Positions 24,412 to 33,084 of a DNA stretch of 64,000 bases are shown piece after piece (positions within the stretch are counted from its first letter, which is position 1; every line of letters begins with the position of its first letter). This DNA comes from a virus. Position numbers and translations under genes: made by a program. Location of the stretch: the IMG/VR virus record IMGVR_UViG_3300017963_000188, positions 186,001 to 250,000 of that record. One strand, written 5' to 3'. The notes beneath the pieces are model-generated. The model saw only the letters and a list, made by a program, of their open reading frames with translations. It was not told the origin of the DNA and did not search any database.

Positions 24412-24903
24412 ATGCCTAGAACTAAGGATAGATACAAATCTGAAGAGAAAGAGACAGAGAGGTTGGTACGGAAGGCTCCTAAGAAGCGTCCTCCTCGTAA
24501 AGATCGTAGACGAGAGCGTGTGAATGAGTCAGATCCCGATTTGAGTAGTTCTGATCCTGACATGTCAATGAATTACAAGCAAATTGGTGGTTCTCTTCAC
24601 AAGCTATCAGAAGATATGAGTCATTTATCTAGAAAAATCTCCAGCCTTTTCCCAGAATTTTCAGATGATTTGTCTGAGATTACTTACCGTATCGAGAGAC
24701 TAGCAAAAGAAGATTGTTCTCTGGTGCAGGCTGGGATGTTTAGAGGACTTCCCAAACAAGAGGCTCGTAAAGTTGCAAGCAACATGTTGGGTAGGCTGAG
24801 TGCTATCTCACATTATGCTGAAGTGAAAAGAGAAGCTATTGATTTGAAAAAAACTATAGAGAGGGACCTTGAGTTTGCTTCTCCCTCAACCAGAGAACTT
24901 TAA
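24412..24903 (+). CDS. Hypothetical protein with basic N-terminus and helical C-terminus
   Basis: 163 residues from ATG 24412 (CGGAGA upstream). Residues 1-45 are Arg/Lys-rich (APKKRPPRKDRRRERV), then a Ser/Asp linker, then helices (HKLSEDMSHLSRKISSLF). May bind nucleic acid or act in head assembly. Stop overlaps the next ATG (TAATG). Not recognised. Confidence 0.6.
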   Translation: MPRTKDRYKSEEKETERLVRKAPKKRPPRKDRRRERVNESDPDLSSSDPDMSMNYKQIGGSLHKLSEDMSHLSRKISSLFPEFSDDLSEITYRIERLAKEDCSLVQAGMFRGLPKQEARKVASNMLGRLSAISHYAEVKREAIDLKKTIERDLEFASPSTREL

Positions 24904-25493
24904 TGACTTCTATCTCGACAATAGTCTATACCTGCTTGTGTGAAGGTTGTGGTGTGGATGACATCCAGGGAGAACTGTATGATAAGATAGGTCATCTCTA
25001 TCATAGAGATGATGTGATCAAGATTTCGAAACGAATTCTTGGCTTAGATAATGAATCTAGACTTATAGAGTTCAGAGATGAGCTTATTTCTGAGGGTGTT
25101 ACATTTTTTGATGTTGTGTTTTCTGGTCTTGCTCGTATCGAGAACATAAAGAAATTTGATCCTGAAGTGACACCTGATGCAACAGGTTTTGTAGACCGTT
25201 TAATTCAAGGCCCAAGACTAGATGCTTTACACCATATCTTAGATGTTCTGAAACGCTATAAGTATGACCTATACTTGAAATACACCAAAGATTCAGTCAA
25301 TGCTATGGTGTCCATTGTGGAGTCATATATATCTTGGCTTACAGACATTCATGTACTGATACAGCATCTCTTCATCCAGTATTTGGATGAGGAAATTGAT
25401 CTAGATAACCTTGAGGAAGATTTGAATGGCTTTTTCAAAACATTAGAGGAAAAGTGGTTCGATAGTCTCGGTTCAAGTTTTAACCTCATATAG
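24903..25493 (+). CDS. Hypothetical protein upstream of head genes
   Basis: 196 residues, mostly alpha-helical, with CLCEGCGVDD near the N-terminus and acidic helices toward the end (DEEIDLDNLEEDLNGFF). Directly precedes the protease-like gene. In many phages the portal lies here, but this protein is far too small and has no portal features. Function unknown. Confidence 0.6.
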   Translation: MTSISTIVYTCLCEGCGVDDIQGELYDKIGHLYHRDDVIKISKRILGLDNESRLIEFRDELISEGVTFFDVVFSGLARIENIKKFDPEVTPDATGFVDRLIQGPRLDALHHILDVLKRYKYDLYLKYTKDSVNAMVSIVESYISWLTDIHVLIQHLFIQYLDEEIDLDNLEEDLNGFFKTLEEKWFDSLGSSFNLI

Positions 25494-25502
25494 GATAGGA
25501 AG

Positions 25503-27008
25503 ATGGGTTTTTTAAAATATGCTGATGCTACAGTTTTAGTCCCTTCCATTGATATCGAGGACTGGTTTAGGGCAAAGAATCCTAAGTTCTCAGCTCGTAC
25601 AGCTAATAAAGCAGAGAGTATCCTGGAAGAGTTTGATCCCAAAGAATACTTATTGTCTCATTGCACAATTATTGCTTCTGTAGATACTGAGGCACCTGCC
25701 AATAGCAAGCTAGGTAAAATCAAGGTTGATGGTTTTGTTGTGGATCGTCAATATCCAGATTTCTATGTCACTGCTGATACATCAGTCTATATAAATGGTA
25801 ATGCCGATTGTTGGGAACGTAATCTGCTTGTAGCTTCTTACCCTACTTTTGTTGGTGGTGAGAATTATGTAGAACATGTTCAGATCCCAAGTTTGAGCAA
25901 AGGGAAGGTTATTGATGCTGTAGCTCGTGACCTTGGTGATACCATATATATAGACATCTTGGTTGCTACTCATAAGAAACATAAAGACTTGATCCAGGAT
26001 ATTCTCCGTAAAAAGATTACAACATTATCTATGGGCTGTGAGGTAGTCTTTACTATATGTACCAAATGTGGGAATGTGGCATTTGATGAAACGCAGCTTT
26101 GCCCTCATATTAAATACGAGAAGGGTTCTACATTTATAGATCCTGATGGAAGAGAGCGTATCGTAGCAGAACTGTGTGGGCATAAAGATGTGCCTGATTC
26201 AGTTATATTTATAGAAGCTAGTTGGGTGAAAGATCCTGCATTTACGGGAGCAGTGCTTCATTCTATATTGAACCCTAATATCATAGATCTAGAGAAAATC
26301 TCAGGTCTACTCAAGAATGCTTATGAGTCAAGACGTGAATCTGTTGAAAATGATAATCTTCGACGGGTAGCTTCTAGGATTGTTTTAGCCCAACCCCCAG
26401 AAGATGAAGAACCTGCTGAAGATGAAGCTGAGGATGCTCCTGAGGAGGGTGGAGAAGAAGGAGGAGAGGGAGACTGGCCAGATGATAGTGAGGGTTGGGA
26501 TGTTGAGATGGACCCTGTTGATGAAGGTCTGGAAATCCCTGGTGAGGGTGAATTAACAAGTTATACTGACCTCATGGAAGAGGTCAGGTTGAAGCTACTT
26601 CAAGATGTTTGGGATACTGTTCTTGAAGAAGCTCTAGAAGAGCCAGAACCCGAGATCACTCAATTTACAGAATTTGAAGATGATACTCTTCTAGAATCAA
26701 GAAAAAAGAGACTCTCTAAGAATGTCAACTCAGGTCTAGAAAACTATAGAAAATTTGGATGGCAATCTTTGAAAGATAAATTTTCTAGACTAGAACTTCT
26801 TTTGGTGGCTAAGAAGGCTGGAATTGATTTCTCATTTGATGAAGTAAAAACCTTGTTAAAAGTGGGTTCTATATCATCATATGGTGACGATCCTAAAGTT
26901 TTCCTGAAAAAATGCCAATATATTTTTAATAAATCTATCTCTAATAGAGAGATCAAGAGATTTATCCTTGGTGGATATATTTTGAGTCTGGCAAAATCTC
27001 GTAGTTAA
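25503..27008 (+). CDS. Putative prohead maturation protease with zinc-finger insert
   Basis: 501 residues. Residues about 60-190 look like the prohead-protease core: VDGFVVDRQYPD, DILVATHKKHKD (candidate His) and ITTLSMGCEV (candidate Ser in the S-x-G-F/C motif). Immediately after comes a cysteine-rich segment (ICTKCGNVAFDETQLCPHIKYEKG). From about residue 295 a low-complexity Glu/Pro stretch leads to a helical tail, like a scaffold part. Position before the scaffold-like and capsid genes agrees. Assignment rests on motif pattern and context. Confidence 0.58.
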   Translation: MGFLKYADATVLVPSIDIEDWFRAKNPKFSARTANKAESILEEFDPKEYLLSHCTIIASVDTEAPANSKLGKIKVDGFVVDRQYPDFYVTADTSVYINGNADCWERNLLVASYPTFVGGENYVEHVQIPSLSKGKVIDAVARDLGDTIYIDILVATHKKHKDLIQDILRKKITTLSMGCEVVFTICTKCGNVAFDETQLCPHIKYEKGSTFIDPDGRERIVAELCGHKDVPDSVIFIEASWVKDPAFTGAVLHSILNPNIIDLEKISGLLKNAYESRRESVENDNLRRVASRIVLAQPPEDEEPAEDEAEDAPEEGGEEGGEGDWPDDSEGWDVEMDPVDEGLEIPGEGELTSYTDLMEEVRLKLLQDVWDTVLEEALEEPEPEITQFTEFEDDTLLESRKKRLSKNVNSGLENYRKFGWQSLKDKFSRLELLLVAKKAGIDFSFDEVKTLLKVGSISSYGDDPKVFLKKCQYIFNKSISNREIKRFILGGYILSLAKSRS

Positions 27009-27018
27009 GGAGGCTATT

Positions 27019-28116
27019 ATGGCTAGAAGAAACAATATGAATCGTAGACCTACGTCACGTCGTCGTCGTAGGGCGGATGCGTATGAGATGAATTCGGATC
27101 ATAGGCAGCCTCCCTATGATGCATACGCTAAGGGTGACCCTGAAGCTTGGGCAGAGGGAAAACACCCTTCAGACCTTTGGTTAGGTGAAGAGCCCAGAGA
27201 TGAAATCGGTATGGGTCAACCCAAGCCTGATTGGGGACATCATTCTGACGAGAGATGGAATGAGGGTACCTATGACAATCAGAAAAGTGAGCCTGCTATG
27301 GAACCCATGATGATGGCAAGAAGGAATAGGAAGTCAAAGGCTGATATCCGAAAGAAGGCTTTCCGTTGTGTGAAGATTGCTAAGCATATGCTTGCTGGTG
27401 CTTCTGAGGAAGCAATTGAGGATCAGGCTGTTGAGCTGATGACTCTAAGCAGCAAGGCTATCCTTGCTACTCTTTCCAGGATTCGTAAGAGTTCTGTAGA
27501 TACTAAGGTTGAGGATACCAAAGAAGCCAAGACCGAGGAATCTAAGGAAAAGAAGGTCAAAGCTGCTCTGACTCCTGATGAAGTCACTACTCTGAAAAGT
27601 CTTATGGCTAAGTTAGAGGCATGTGACACCGTGAAGGGTGAGGAAGGTTTGGAGAAAGAAGGTCAGGAAGAGGAAGATGAAGAAGAGGAAGGTGGGGAAG
27701 AAATGGAGATGGGGGAAGTGGGAGAAGAGGGAGAAGAGCTTCTAGATGAAGGTGAAGCTGCTCCAGCTCCTATGCCTGAAGGTGAAGCTGCTCCAGCTCC
27801 TATGCCTGAAGGTGAAGCTGCTCCAGCTCTTGAAGATGAAATGCTAGAGGACCTCATGGGTGAGCCTGGTCTTGACGTAGAAATGATGGCTCCTCCAATG
27901 ATGGAAGAAGAAGTCCTCCCAGAAAAACAGTATGACCAAGTGTTGCAAGGACTCTTTGATGAAGAGACCGGTGAAGTCAAAGCCAAAAAGTCTTCTCGTA
28001 AACCAGTCAAGAAGTTGGGTGGTTCTGTGAAGGTGGCTTCTAAGGATAAAGGTGGATCTGATCTATCGACTCTTTGGCACTCTGATCCTGATGTATCAGA
28101 TGTTTTCAAAGATTAA
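27019..28116 (+). CDS. Acidic scaffold/prohead-core-like protein
   Basis: 365 residues; AAGGAGG before ATG. The N-terminal 100 residues are Arg/His/Asp-rich and probably disordered; residues 110-155 are helical; residues 200-290 are extremely Glu-rich, with tandem EGEAAPAPMP repeats; the C-terminus is basic (KKSSRKPVKKLGGSVKVASKD). Between protease and capsid genes, this composition fits an internal scaffold that the protease could degrade. A minor virion protein is the alternative. Confidence 0.55.
   Translation: MARRNNMNRRPTSRRRRRADAYEMNSDHRQPPYDAYAKGDPEAWAEGKHPSDLWLGEEPRDEIGMGQPKPDWGHHSDERWNEGTYDNQKSEPAMEPMMMARRNRKSKADIRKKAFRCVKIAKHMLAGASEEAIEDQAVELMTLSSKAILATLSRIRKSSVDTKVEDTKEAKTEESKEKKVKAALTPDEVTTLKSLMAKLEACDTVKGEEGLEKEGQEEEDEEEEGGEEMEMGEVGEEGEELLDEGEAAPAPMPEGEAAPAPMPEGEAAPALEDEMLEDLMGEPGLDVEMMAPPMMEEEVLPEKQYDQVLQGLFDEETGEVKAKKSSRKPVKKLGGSVKVASKDKGGSDLSTLWHSDPDVSDVFKD
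27748..27828 (+). repeat. 30-bp in-frame tandem repeat, 2.7 copies
   Basis: Unit begins GAAGGTGAAGCTGCTCCAGC; copies at 27748-27777 and 27778-27807, and a partial copy to 27828. They encode EGEAAPAPMP units in the scaffold-like protein. Near-identity at DNA level suggests recent expansion by slippage. Confidence 0.85.
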
Positions 28117-28172
28117 TGTGATGTAATTGACGAAGAAGATGAAGAAACGTCAACCCTAAAGGAGGTATGAAC

Positions 28173-28787
28173 ATGCCAGCAGGATTGCAGGGACAAAGCT
28201 CCCAGGATTTCGTGGCAGGCCCCTCAGCTCTGAGGATCTTGCATCTCGGAATCCGAAACAATGTTGGTGAGCTATGTGCAGATGCCTTCACTCAAAACAA
28301 CCCGTCTGTGGAAACCGGAGATCCGTCAACGACTCTGACCGGTAACACTAAACGGGGTGTCCTGGGTGGGAGTGTGTGTGTAGCTCGTGGTGATGCCGGT
28401 AATGGCCAAGTTGGTGGACCCCCGGCTGTCCCAGATGCTGATAACAAGCCACTGGGTATTTTCATTAACGATGCAGAAGGCAATGCTTTCGAGAATGCCC
28501 CTGCACCGGCTAGTGGAAAGGGTCCATATGTAAGTGGCCAGGGTAGTTATGGGGTTCGTATTTACGAAACTTCCCAGCAAACTACTACTGGTGGCGGGGC
28601 CGTTGGTGATGCATTGACAGCCTACAAGACAGGTCAATCCCTGTATTGTGGTATCAATGGATTGCTGACCAACCGTGCTAACGACTCGATTGAAGTTGCA
28701 GCTTCTGGAACGGCTAAGGAAGTGGGTACTGTTATTGTAGCACCCGATTCCTCCTTCCCGGAACTCGTCTTCAATCTGTTACTGTGA
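28173..28787 (+). CDS. Gly-rich small capsid-associated (decoration-like) protein
   Basis: 204 residues from ATG 28173, seven bases after AAAGGAGG; the ATG two codons earlier is too close to that site. Gly/Ala/Asn-rich beta-type sequence (GQGSYGVRIYETSQQTTTGGG) without charged helices. In head modules, the gene just before the major capsid protein often encodes a head-decoration or stabilising protein, which is the best guess. Ends GTGATGGAGGTG, overlapping the ribosome site of the capsid gene. Confidence 0.5.
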   Translation: MPAGLQGQSSQDFVAGPSALRILHLGIRNNVGELCADAFTQNNPSVETGDPSTTLTGNTKRGVLGGSVCVARGDAGNGQVGGPPAVPDADNKPLGIFINDAEGNAFENAPAPASGKGPYVSGQGSYGVRIYETSQQTTTGGGAVGDALTAYKTGQSLYCGINGLLTNRANDSIEVAASGTAKEVGTVIVAPDSSFPELVFNLLL

Positions 28788-28800
28788 TGGAGGTGCTGAG

Positions 28801-29676
28801 ATGGCTCAAGTATCAAATGCTATGAAGCAAAAAATCATCTCTGAGTTCATCCGCACCGCTGCTGGTAGGCAAAAGCTGGCTGCTTCCATGATTCAGCCAC
28901 TGCGTACACGCAGAGATTACAGTGCGGTAGGACGTAAGACTTTCCTCGTTGAATATTTGCCGGATGGAGCTTTGGCTGTATATGATAAAGACCCAGACGT
29001 ACCGGCTTATGTCGTTGGTGAGGAAGGTGAGAACATTTTGGCTATTGTCAAGACCAGAAGGGTACAGTTCCCTCTGTTTGAAGTAGCCAGTAACCCCGAA
29101 ATTCCGTTGACCCAGGTCAAGGAGAGACGTTTCGATCTGATCGAACGTGCTCAGGATCTTGCCAAGGCTCAGATTCAGGCTGCTGAAGATGAGCGTGTCT
29201 TTGCCATTCTTGATAGCATTGCTGTCAATGGCTATGACAACATTCCTGGTCAGACCAATCCTGATCTGTTGGTGATCGCTCCCATCAACCCAGGCATTCT
29301 TGCCGATGCTTTTGGACAGGTTGAAGAGCATGATCTCCGTGTTGCTCGTATCTATATGAACGCTCGTGACTATGCGGATATCCGTAAGTTCGGTCGTGAC
29401 ATCTTGGATATCGAGTCTCAGGGAACTCTGCTCAAAACCGGTATGATGGCTACGTTGTGGGGAGCCAAGATCATCGTCTCCAGGCTTGTTCCTCGTGGTT
29501 TCGTGTATATCTGTTGTGAACCCGAACAATTTGGACGTATCCCTGTCCGTACAGAACTGACTGTTCTGTCTGCTGATGATCCAAAGGCTAGGACCATTGG
29601 ATTCTCAGTATTCGAGAATCTCGGTATCGGTGCGTACAATCCTTGGGGTCTCCAGAGGCTCGTGGTCCAGCGGTAA
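28801..29676 (+). CDS. Major capsid protein
   Basis: 291 residues. N-terminal helical region (MKQKIISEFIRTAAGRQKL), then RRDYSAVGRKTFLVEYLPDG, a long spine-type helix (RRFDLIERAQDLAKAQIQAAEDERVFAIL), and the HK97-fold ending IGFSVFENLGIGAYNPWGLQRLVVQ. Position after protease and scaffold, codon use visibly different in style (more C-ending codons, such as CGT/ATC) and a strong hairpin immediately downstream suggest high expression. Confidence 0.8.
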   Translation: MAQVSNAMKQKIISEFIRTAAGRQKLAASMIQPLRTRRDYSAVGRKTFLVEYLPDGALAVYDKDPDVPAYVVGEEGENILAIVKTRRVQFPLFEVASNPEIPLTQVKERRFDLIERAQDLAKAQIQAAEDERVFAILDSIAVNGYDNIPGQTNPDLLVIAPINPGILADAFGQVEEHDLRVARIYMNARDYADIRKFGRDILDIESQGTLLKTGMMATLWGAKIIVSRLVPRGFVYICCEPEQFGRIPVRTELTVLSADDPKARTIGFSVFENLGIGAYNPWGLQRLVVQR

Positions 29677-29683
29677 CGGTTTA

Positions 29684-29750
29684 CCCCTAAGAATCCCTTC
29701 CTAATTCTTGGGTGAAGAGATGGGTGGGGGGTCGAAAGATCCCCCACCCA
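29684..29750 (+). terminator. Two hairpins after the capsid gene, likely terminator/stabiliser
   Basis: An AAGAAT/ATTCTT hairpin (about 29686-29713) precedes a very stable one: TGGGTGGGGG (29721-29730) pairs perfectly with CCCCCACCCA (29741-29750), extended to a GAAA-type tetraloop. A T run occurs only about 25 bases later (29772-29778), so it may block transcription or protect the 3' end of the capsid mRNA. Confidence 0.65.
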
Positions 29751-29850
29751 GATCTGCTACTCTATATCTATATATTTTTTTCTTGATCTAATACAAATTT
29801 TCTGTAATATTGTCTGAGAGTGCTTAATACTTCCATGGAGGATCTAGAAA

Positions 29851-30822
29851 ATGTCAAGAGAAGCGAAATGTTATGTAGCTAAGGTGGGTTTCACTATTGG
29901 TGATACTGAACAGAAAATTGAAGCTGGGACTCGAATTGTTTTTGATGGTTATAGAGCTGAGATTGAAGGGGAACCTGCTGTAGTTCTTCCTAGACTCAAG
30001 ACTGTCATTAAAGCAGGATGGTTAGCTCCAGAAGGTGGTTCAGAACCTAGTTATCATCCACAGTCTGCTGATATGCAAGTTTCAGCAGCCACCCCTAATA
30101 AAAAAGATTCTAAGTTTCAAACTGTAGTTTCTGCGGTTGATGAACAAATTGTTGGTTCATTTAGAAACCGACAAGCATTACATGACAGAGCTAAAGAGCA
30201 AGCTACTGGTAGAGATCCTGTTGGTATAGAAGTTGATGAAGAAATGGGTGAGATTGCTCAGGTACGTACTATTGGCAAGAGAAATGTGGGTCGTGAAGGA
30301 GAGGTAACAGGTCGTACCTTGGTAGCTAAAGAGACTTTATCTGCTGTCAATAGAGAGATCAAGGACATTGAAGATGTTCAAGGTGAAGCCAAGACAACTT
30401 CAGTGATGCAGGAAGGGATCGTTTTTAAGCAAGAAAACATATCACCAAAAGCTGCTGGGGCACGAGAGACTGATGGTAAACAGAGTCAAATGATTGCCAC
30501 TTCTGAAGATGCTATTGAGGTAGGTAGTGTTCATGACCGTAACCGTGAAGTCAATGTTGAAGTAGAAGTTGATTCAGATGATTCTGATGATACCCCTCGT
30601 CGAGGGAGAAAGCCCAAGATAGATGATATGCTTGTGGCCACAGTCAAAAAGATGTGTCCTGAATTCCCAGAATCTTGGGATTTTTATGCATCTACAAAAG
30701 ATAAGACCGAAAGTATCAAAGAATTCTCAGAGAAACCTGATATCATCAGGGCTATCTTTTTGGCTGAGACTGATACTTTCAAGCGTGTAATTCGACAGTC
30801 TTATCCAGAAGCACTCAGTTGA
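29851..30822 (+). CDS. Virion-module hypothetical protein with AT-hook-like motif
   Basis: 323 residues; GGAGGATCTAGAAA before ATG. N-terminal 60 residues form a small beta domain (GTRIVFDGYRAEIEGEPAVVLPRLKTVIKAGWL); the middle is Glu/Lys/Gln-rich and low in structure; residues about 250-258 read PRRGRKPKI, similar to an AT-hook; a helical C-terminal domain follows. First gene after the capsid terminator. Function unknown. Confidence 0.6.
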   Translation: MSREAKCYVAKVGFTIGDTEQKIEAGTRIVFDGYRAEIEGEPAVVLPRLKTVIKAGWLAPEGGSEPSYHPQSADMQVSAATPNKKDSKFQTVVSAVDEQIVGSFRNRQALHDRAKEQATGRDPVGIEVDEEMGEIAQVRTIGKRNVGREGEVTGRTLVAKETLSAVNREIKDIEDVQGEAKTTSVMQEGIVFKQENISPKAAGARETDGKQSQMIATSEDAIEVGSVHDRNREVNVEVEVDSDDSDDTPRRGRKPKIDDMLVATVKKMCPEFPESWDFYASTKDKTESIKEFSEKPDIIRAIFLAETDTFKRVIRQSYPEALS

Positions 30823-30878
30823 TCCTCTCCTTGTTTTCCTTTTATTTTATTCTATAACAGAACTGTGATGAGGTTTCC

Positions 30879-31610
30879 ATGTGGGAATATGATTACGAGT
30901 ATCCTTCTGGTTATAGAACATTAGTAGCCCCTCCTGATTCTGACAGATCTAATGGGGGTGAAGGTGATATACTAGACATAGAGGATATGTATCGTAAACC
31001 AAAGCATTTTGATACTGTTGTGGAAAAAGATATGAGAGGTGAATTAAGTTTTTACCCAGGGCAAGGAGCGTATGAAGACCCTGTTATTATAGAACTTGAT
31101 TCAGAGGAATATCGTGATCATCTCATAGCAAATGCTGTAGTATCTAGATTTTTGTGTGAGACCTCTCCTTTAATATTGAGTCCTAAATATCATTCAAGTA
31201 GAATTGCTGTGACCATGAAAGATATTGAGGGGCGGTTGTCTAGGGATGTGAAAAACAAGGCTAGGAGTTGTCGTACCAGATTACGCAGATCTATGCCTAA
31301 AAACAATAGATATACTTTTGAGGTACAATCAAGAGGTGGTCAGGGTACTCATGTAGTGACTGTGAAGGCTGAAGCAAAAGATAGAAGGATCAAAAATCTA
31401 GATAAAGCTGACCTTAAATTGTCTTGTTCTTGTCCATTTTGGATCTATTATGGGCCAGAGTACCATGCTCGAAGAGGTGGTTATTTAGATGGCAATTCAA
31501 AAGGAACTGCAACACCTCCTCGTATCAGAGATCCAAAGGGTAACAATTTGGTGTGTAAGCATGTTTATGCTGTGTTTGACTTAGTGAAAAATTATTCATA
31601 TAGGTGGTGA
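30879..31610 (+). CDS. SWIM-type zinc-finger protein
   Basis: 243 residues. The C-terminal part carries CSCPFWIYYGPEYHARRGG, then a loop of about 20 residues, then VCKHVYAVFDLV: the CxC...CxH pattern of SWIM zinc fingers, with the extended insertion seen in phage versions. The N-terminal half is acidic and unstructured, then helical and basic (CRTRLRRSMPKNNRYTF). SWIM domains bind DNA or protein; in a virion module a head-associated role is possible. Confidence 0.65.
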   Translation: MWEYDYEYPSGYRTLVAPPDSDRSNGGEGDILDIEDMYRKPKHFDTVVEKDMRGELSFYPGQGAYEDPVIIELDSEEYRDHLIANAVVSRFLCETSPLILSPKYHSSRIAVTMKDIEGRLSRDVKNKARSCRTRLRRSMPKNNRYTFEVQSRGGQGTHVVTVKAEAKDRRIKNLDKADLKLSCSCPFWIYYGPEYHARRGGYLDGNSKGTATPPRIRDPKGNNLVCKHVYAVFDLVKNYSYRW

Positions 31611-31613
31611 CCT

Positions 31614-32042
31614 ATGATCTATACTTTTGAATGTGAATGTGGGGAAATGACAAAGAAGAATCTTTCCGTTGAAGAAAGAGATTCTGAAATATTATGTAGC
31701 TGTGGGAATCAGATGGATCGAGTCTTTAACCCTGGCTCAGTGAATTTTTCGTTGAAAGGTTGGGGTTGGACCGGCAGGGATTGGAAAGAGAAAAGGGCAC
31801 GGGAGCAACGATCTGTGGATATGGCTCTCAAACAAAATGAGAGGTATGGAGAAGGGGCAAAGTTGGTTCCTAATTATAAAGGGCAAAAGGCTGATTCTTG
31901 GGAACAGGTGAGAGATCAAGCAGTCATGGAGAAGGGTTCTCAGGTTGCAGCTCAGTATCAACCTTTGATTGAAAAAGAACGGTCTGGTCCAAGATCAAAA
32001 AATGAGGTTATTGACAAGACCGTTAAAGACATGAGGAGTTAG
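31614..32042 (+). CDS. FmdB-like zinc-ribbon protein
   Basis: 142 residues. N-terminal zinc ribbon with C-x-C-G (ECECGEM) and C-x-C-G (LCSCGNQMDRVFNPG), the pattern of FmdB/CxxC regulatory-type proteins, followed by a basic helical region (DWKEKRAREQRSVDMALK) and charged tail. A second protein with the same kind of N-terminus is at 49879-50295. Role unknown. Confidence 0.6.
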   Translation: MIYTFECECGEMTKKNLSVEERDSEILCSCGNQMDRVFNPGSVNFSLKGWGWTGRDWKEKRAREQRSVDMALKQNERYGEGAKLVPNYKGQKADSWEQVRDQAVMEKGSQVAAQYQPLIEKERSGPRSKNEVIDKTVKDMRS

Positions 32043-32044
32043 AA

Positions 32045-32683
32045 ATGCCATTCCGACATATGATTAGCATAAGGAAAAGAGCGAAAGACCTTGTTGATAT
32101 ATTGATTGATAATCAAGAAGGGAATCCTTCTTTTACTTTAGAATTTTGTCAAGAGCTTCAAGGATCGTATGGGGATACTATCCAAATACCACAGTTTACT
32201 GGTGGAAAGTCAGATTCAATTACTCATGCAGTGGCTTATACTGGTCATGGTCTTCCAAAAAATGTAACACGTTTTATTTTCAATCCTGCTGATGTTTCAA
32301 TGGATGATGAATCAGTATTTTGGATTGAGTTGACTGTAGATGGTGGTCCTGCCGCTGGTACTCAGCTTCCATTTCCAATCATTTCCCCTATTTATAGAGA
32401 TCGGTCAAATTTCATTGTGGAAGGTACCGCTCCTACTGGTGGTATAGAAGTTTTATTGCCATGTGTTTCTGATGAGATCTTCATCCAAAACACAGGTCTC
32501 ACACCACAAATGTTTGTGAAATATGAAGAAAATGGTGGTGAATTTGTTGTTCCAGCTCTAGGTGCAAATGAGCCCCCAGCTTATCCTGAGAAAAATATTT
32601 CTAGAGTTTTCATGCGTGGTGATGGTGCTACAGCTAGTTTTACATTAAAAGCTAATCTGAATCACGCTCCTTCATATTGGTAA
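32045..32683 (+). CDS. Virion-module hypothetical protein
   Basis: 212 residues; AGGAG five bases upstream and two bases after the previous stop. Beta-rich after a short basic helix (HMISIRKRAKDLVDILIDN), with VTRFIFNPADVSMDDESVFWIELTVDGG and FTLKANLNHAPSYW at the end. Likely structural; no family recognised. Confidence 0.55.
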   Translation: MPFRHMISIRKRAKDLVDILIDNQEGNPSFTLEFCQELQGSYGDTIQIPQFTGGKSDSITHAVAYTGHGLPKNVTRFIFNPADVSMDDESVFWIELTVDGGPAAGTQLPFPIISPIYRDRSNFIVEGTAPTGGIEVLLPCVSDEIFIQNTGLTPQMFVKYEENGGEFVVPALGANEPPAYPEKNISRVFMRGDGATASFTLKANLNHAPSYW

Positions 32684-32720
32684 TCTACTTTTTCCATTAT
32701 GCTTTTATAACATCCCTATT

Positions 32721-32746
32721 TAGAGTGGATTTGTGTGTCCACTCTA
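32721..32746 (+). promoter_or_regulatory. Perfect hairpin directly upstream of a ribosome site
   Basis: TAGAGTGGA (32721-32729) pairs with TCCACTCTA (32738-32746), a 9-bp perfect stem with an 8-base loop; GGAGG starts at the next base. It could be an intergenic processing or stabilising element, or tune translation of the following gene. Confidence 0.55.
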
Positions 32747-32762
32747 GGAGGAAAGAAATGTT

Positions 32763-33050
32763 ATGCCTCTTTGTCGAGTCGGATCTGCCCTTAATACGGA
32801 TAGGTTCAAATATGGCATTCCATTAATTGGTGATGTGAATGGAGTTAATGTGATGTATCTAACACCAGATGTATTTGAGCCAACTTCATTAAGGGTACAC
32901 TATAATGGTCAAAAACTTCATGAAGGAGCTGTTGAAGATTACACTATCTCTGAAAGTGGTGGGGTAGGTACAGGTTATGATACTGTGACTTTGAACTTTG
33001 CTCCTTTTGGAGATGACAGAGTAACTGCAAATTATATAACTGCTATTTAG
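32763..33050 (+). CDS. Small beta-rich virion protein
   Basis: 95 residues. Pattern LTPDVFEPTSLRVHYNGQKLHEG--DYTISESGG---VTLNFAPFGDDRVTANY is typical of small Ig-like domains found in phage fibres and baseplates, where a named NGQ turn precedes a Y-T strand. The ribosome site (AGGAGG) is better spaced for an out-of-frame ATG at 32758 that opens only 22 codons; this frame is preferred for its content. Confidence 0.6.
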   Translation: MPLCRVGSALNTDRFKYGIPLIGDVNGVNVMYLTPDVFEPTSLRVHYNGQKLHEGAVEDYTISESGGVGTGYDTVTLNFAPFGDDRVTANYITAI

Positions 33051-33084
33051 CGTTGGTTAAAAAACTTTTTTTGGAGGTTTAGAA

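Noticed and set aside
27663-28109. 148-codon Ser-rich minus-strand frame
   Set aside because: Mirror of the Glu-rich repeats in the scaffold-like gene; low complexity and no ribosome site.
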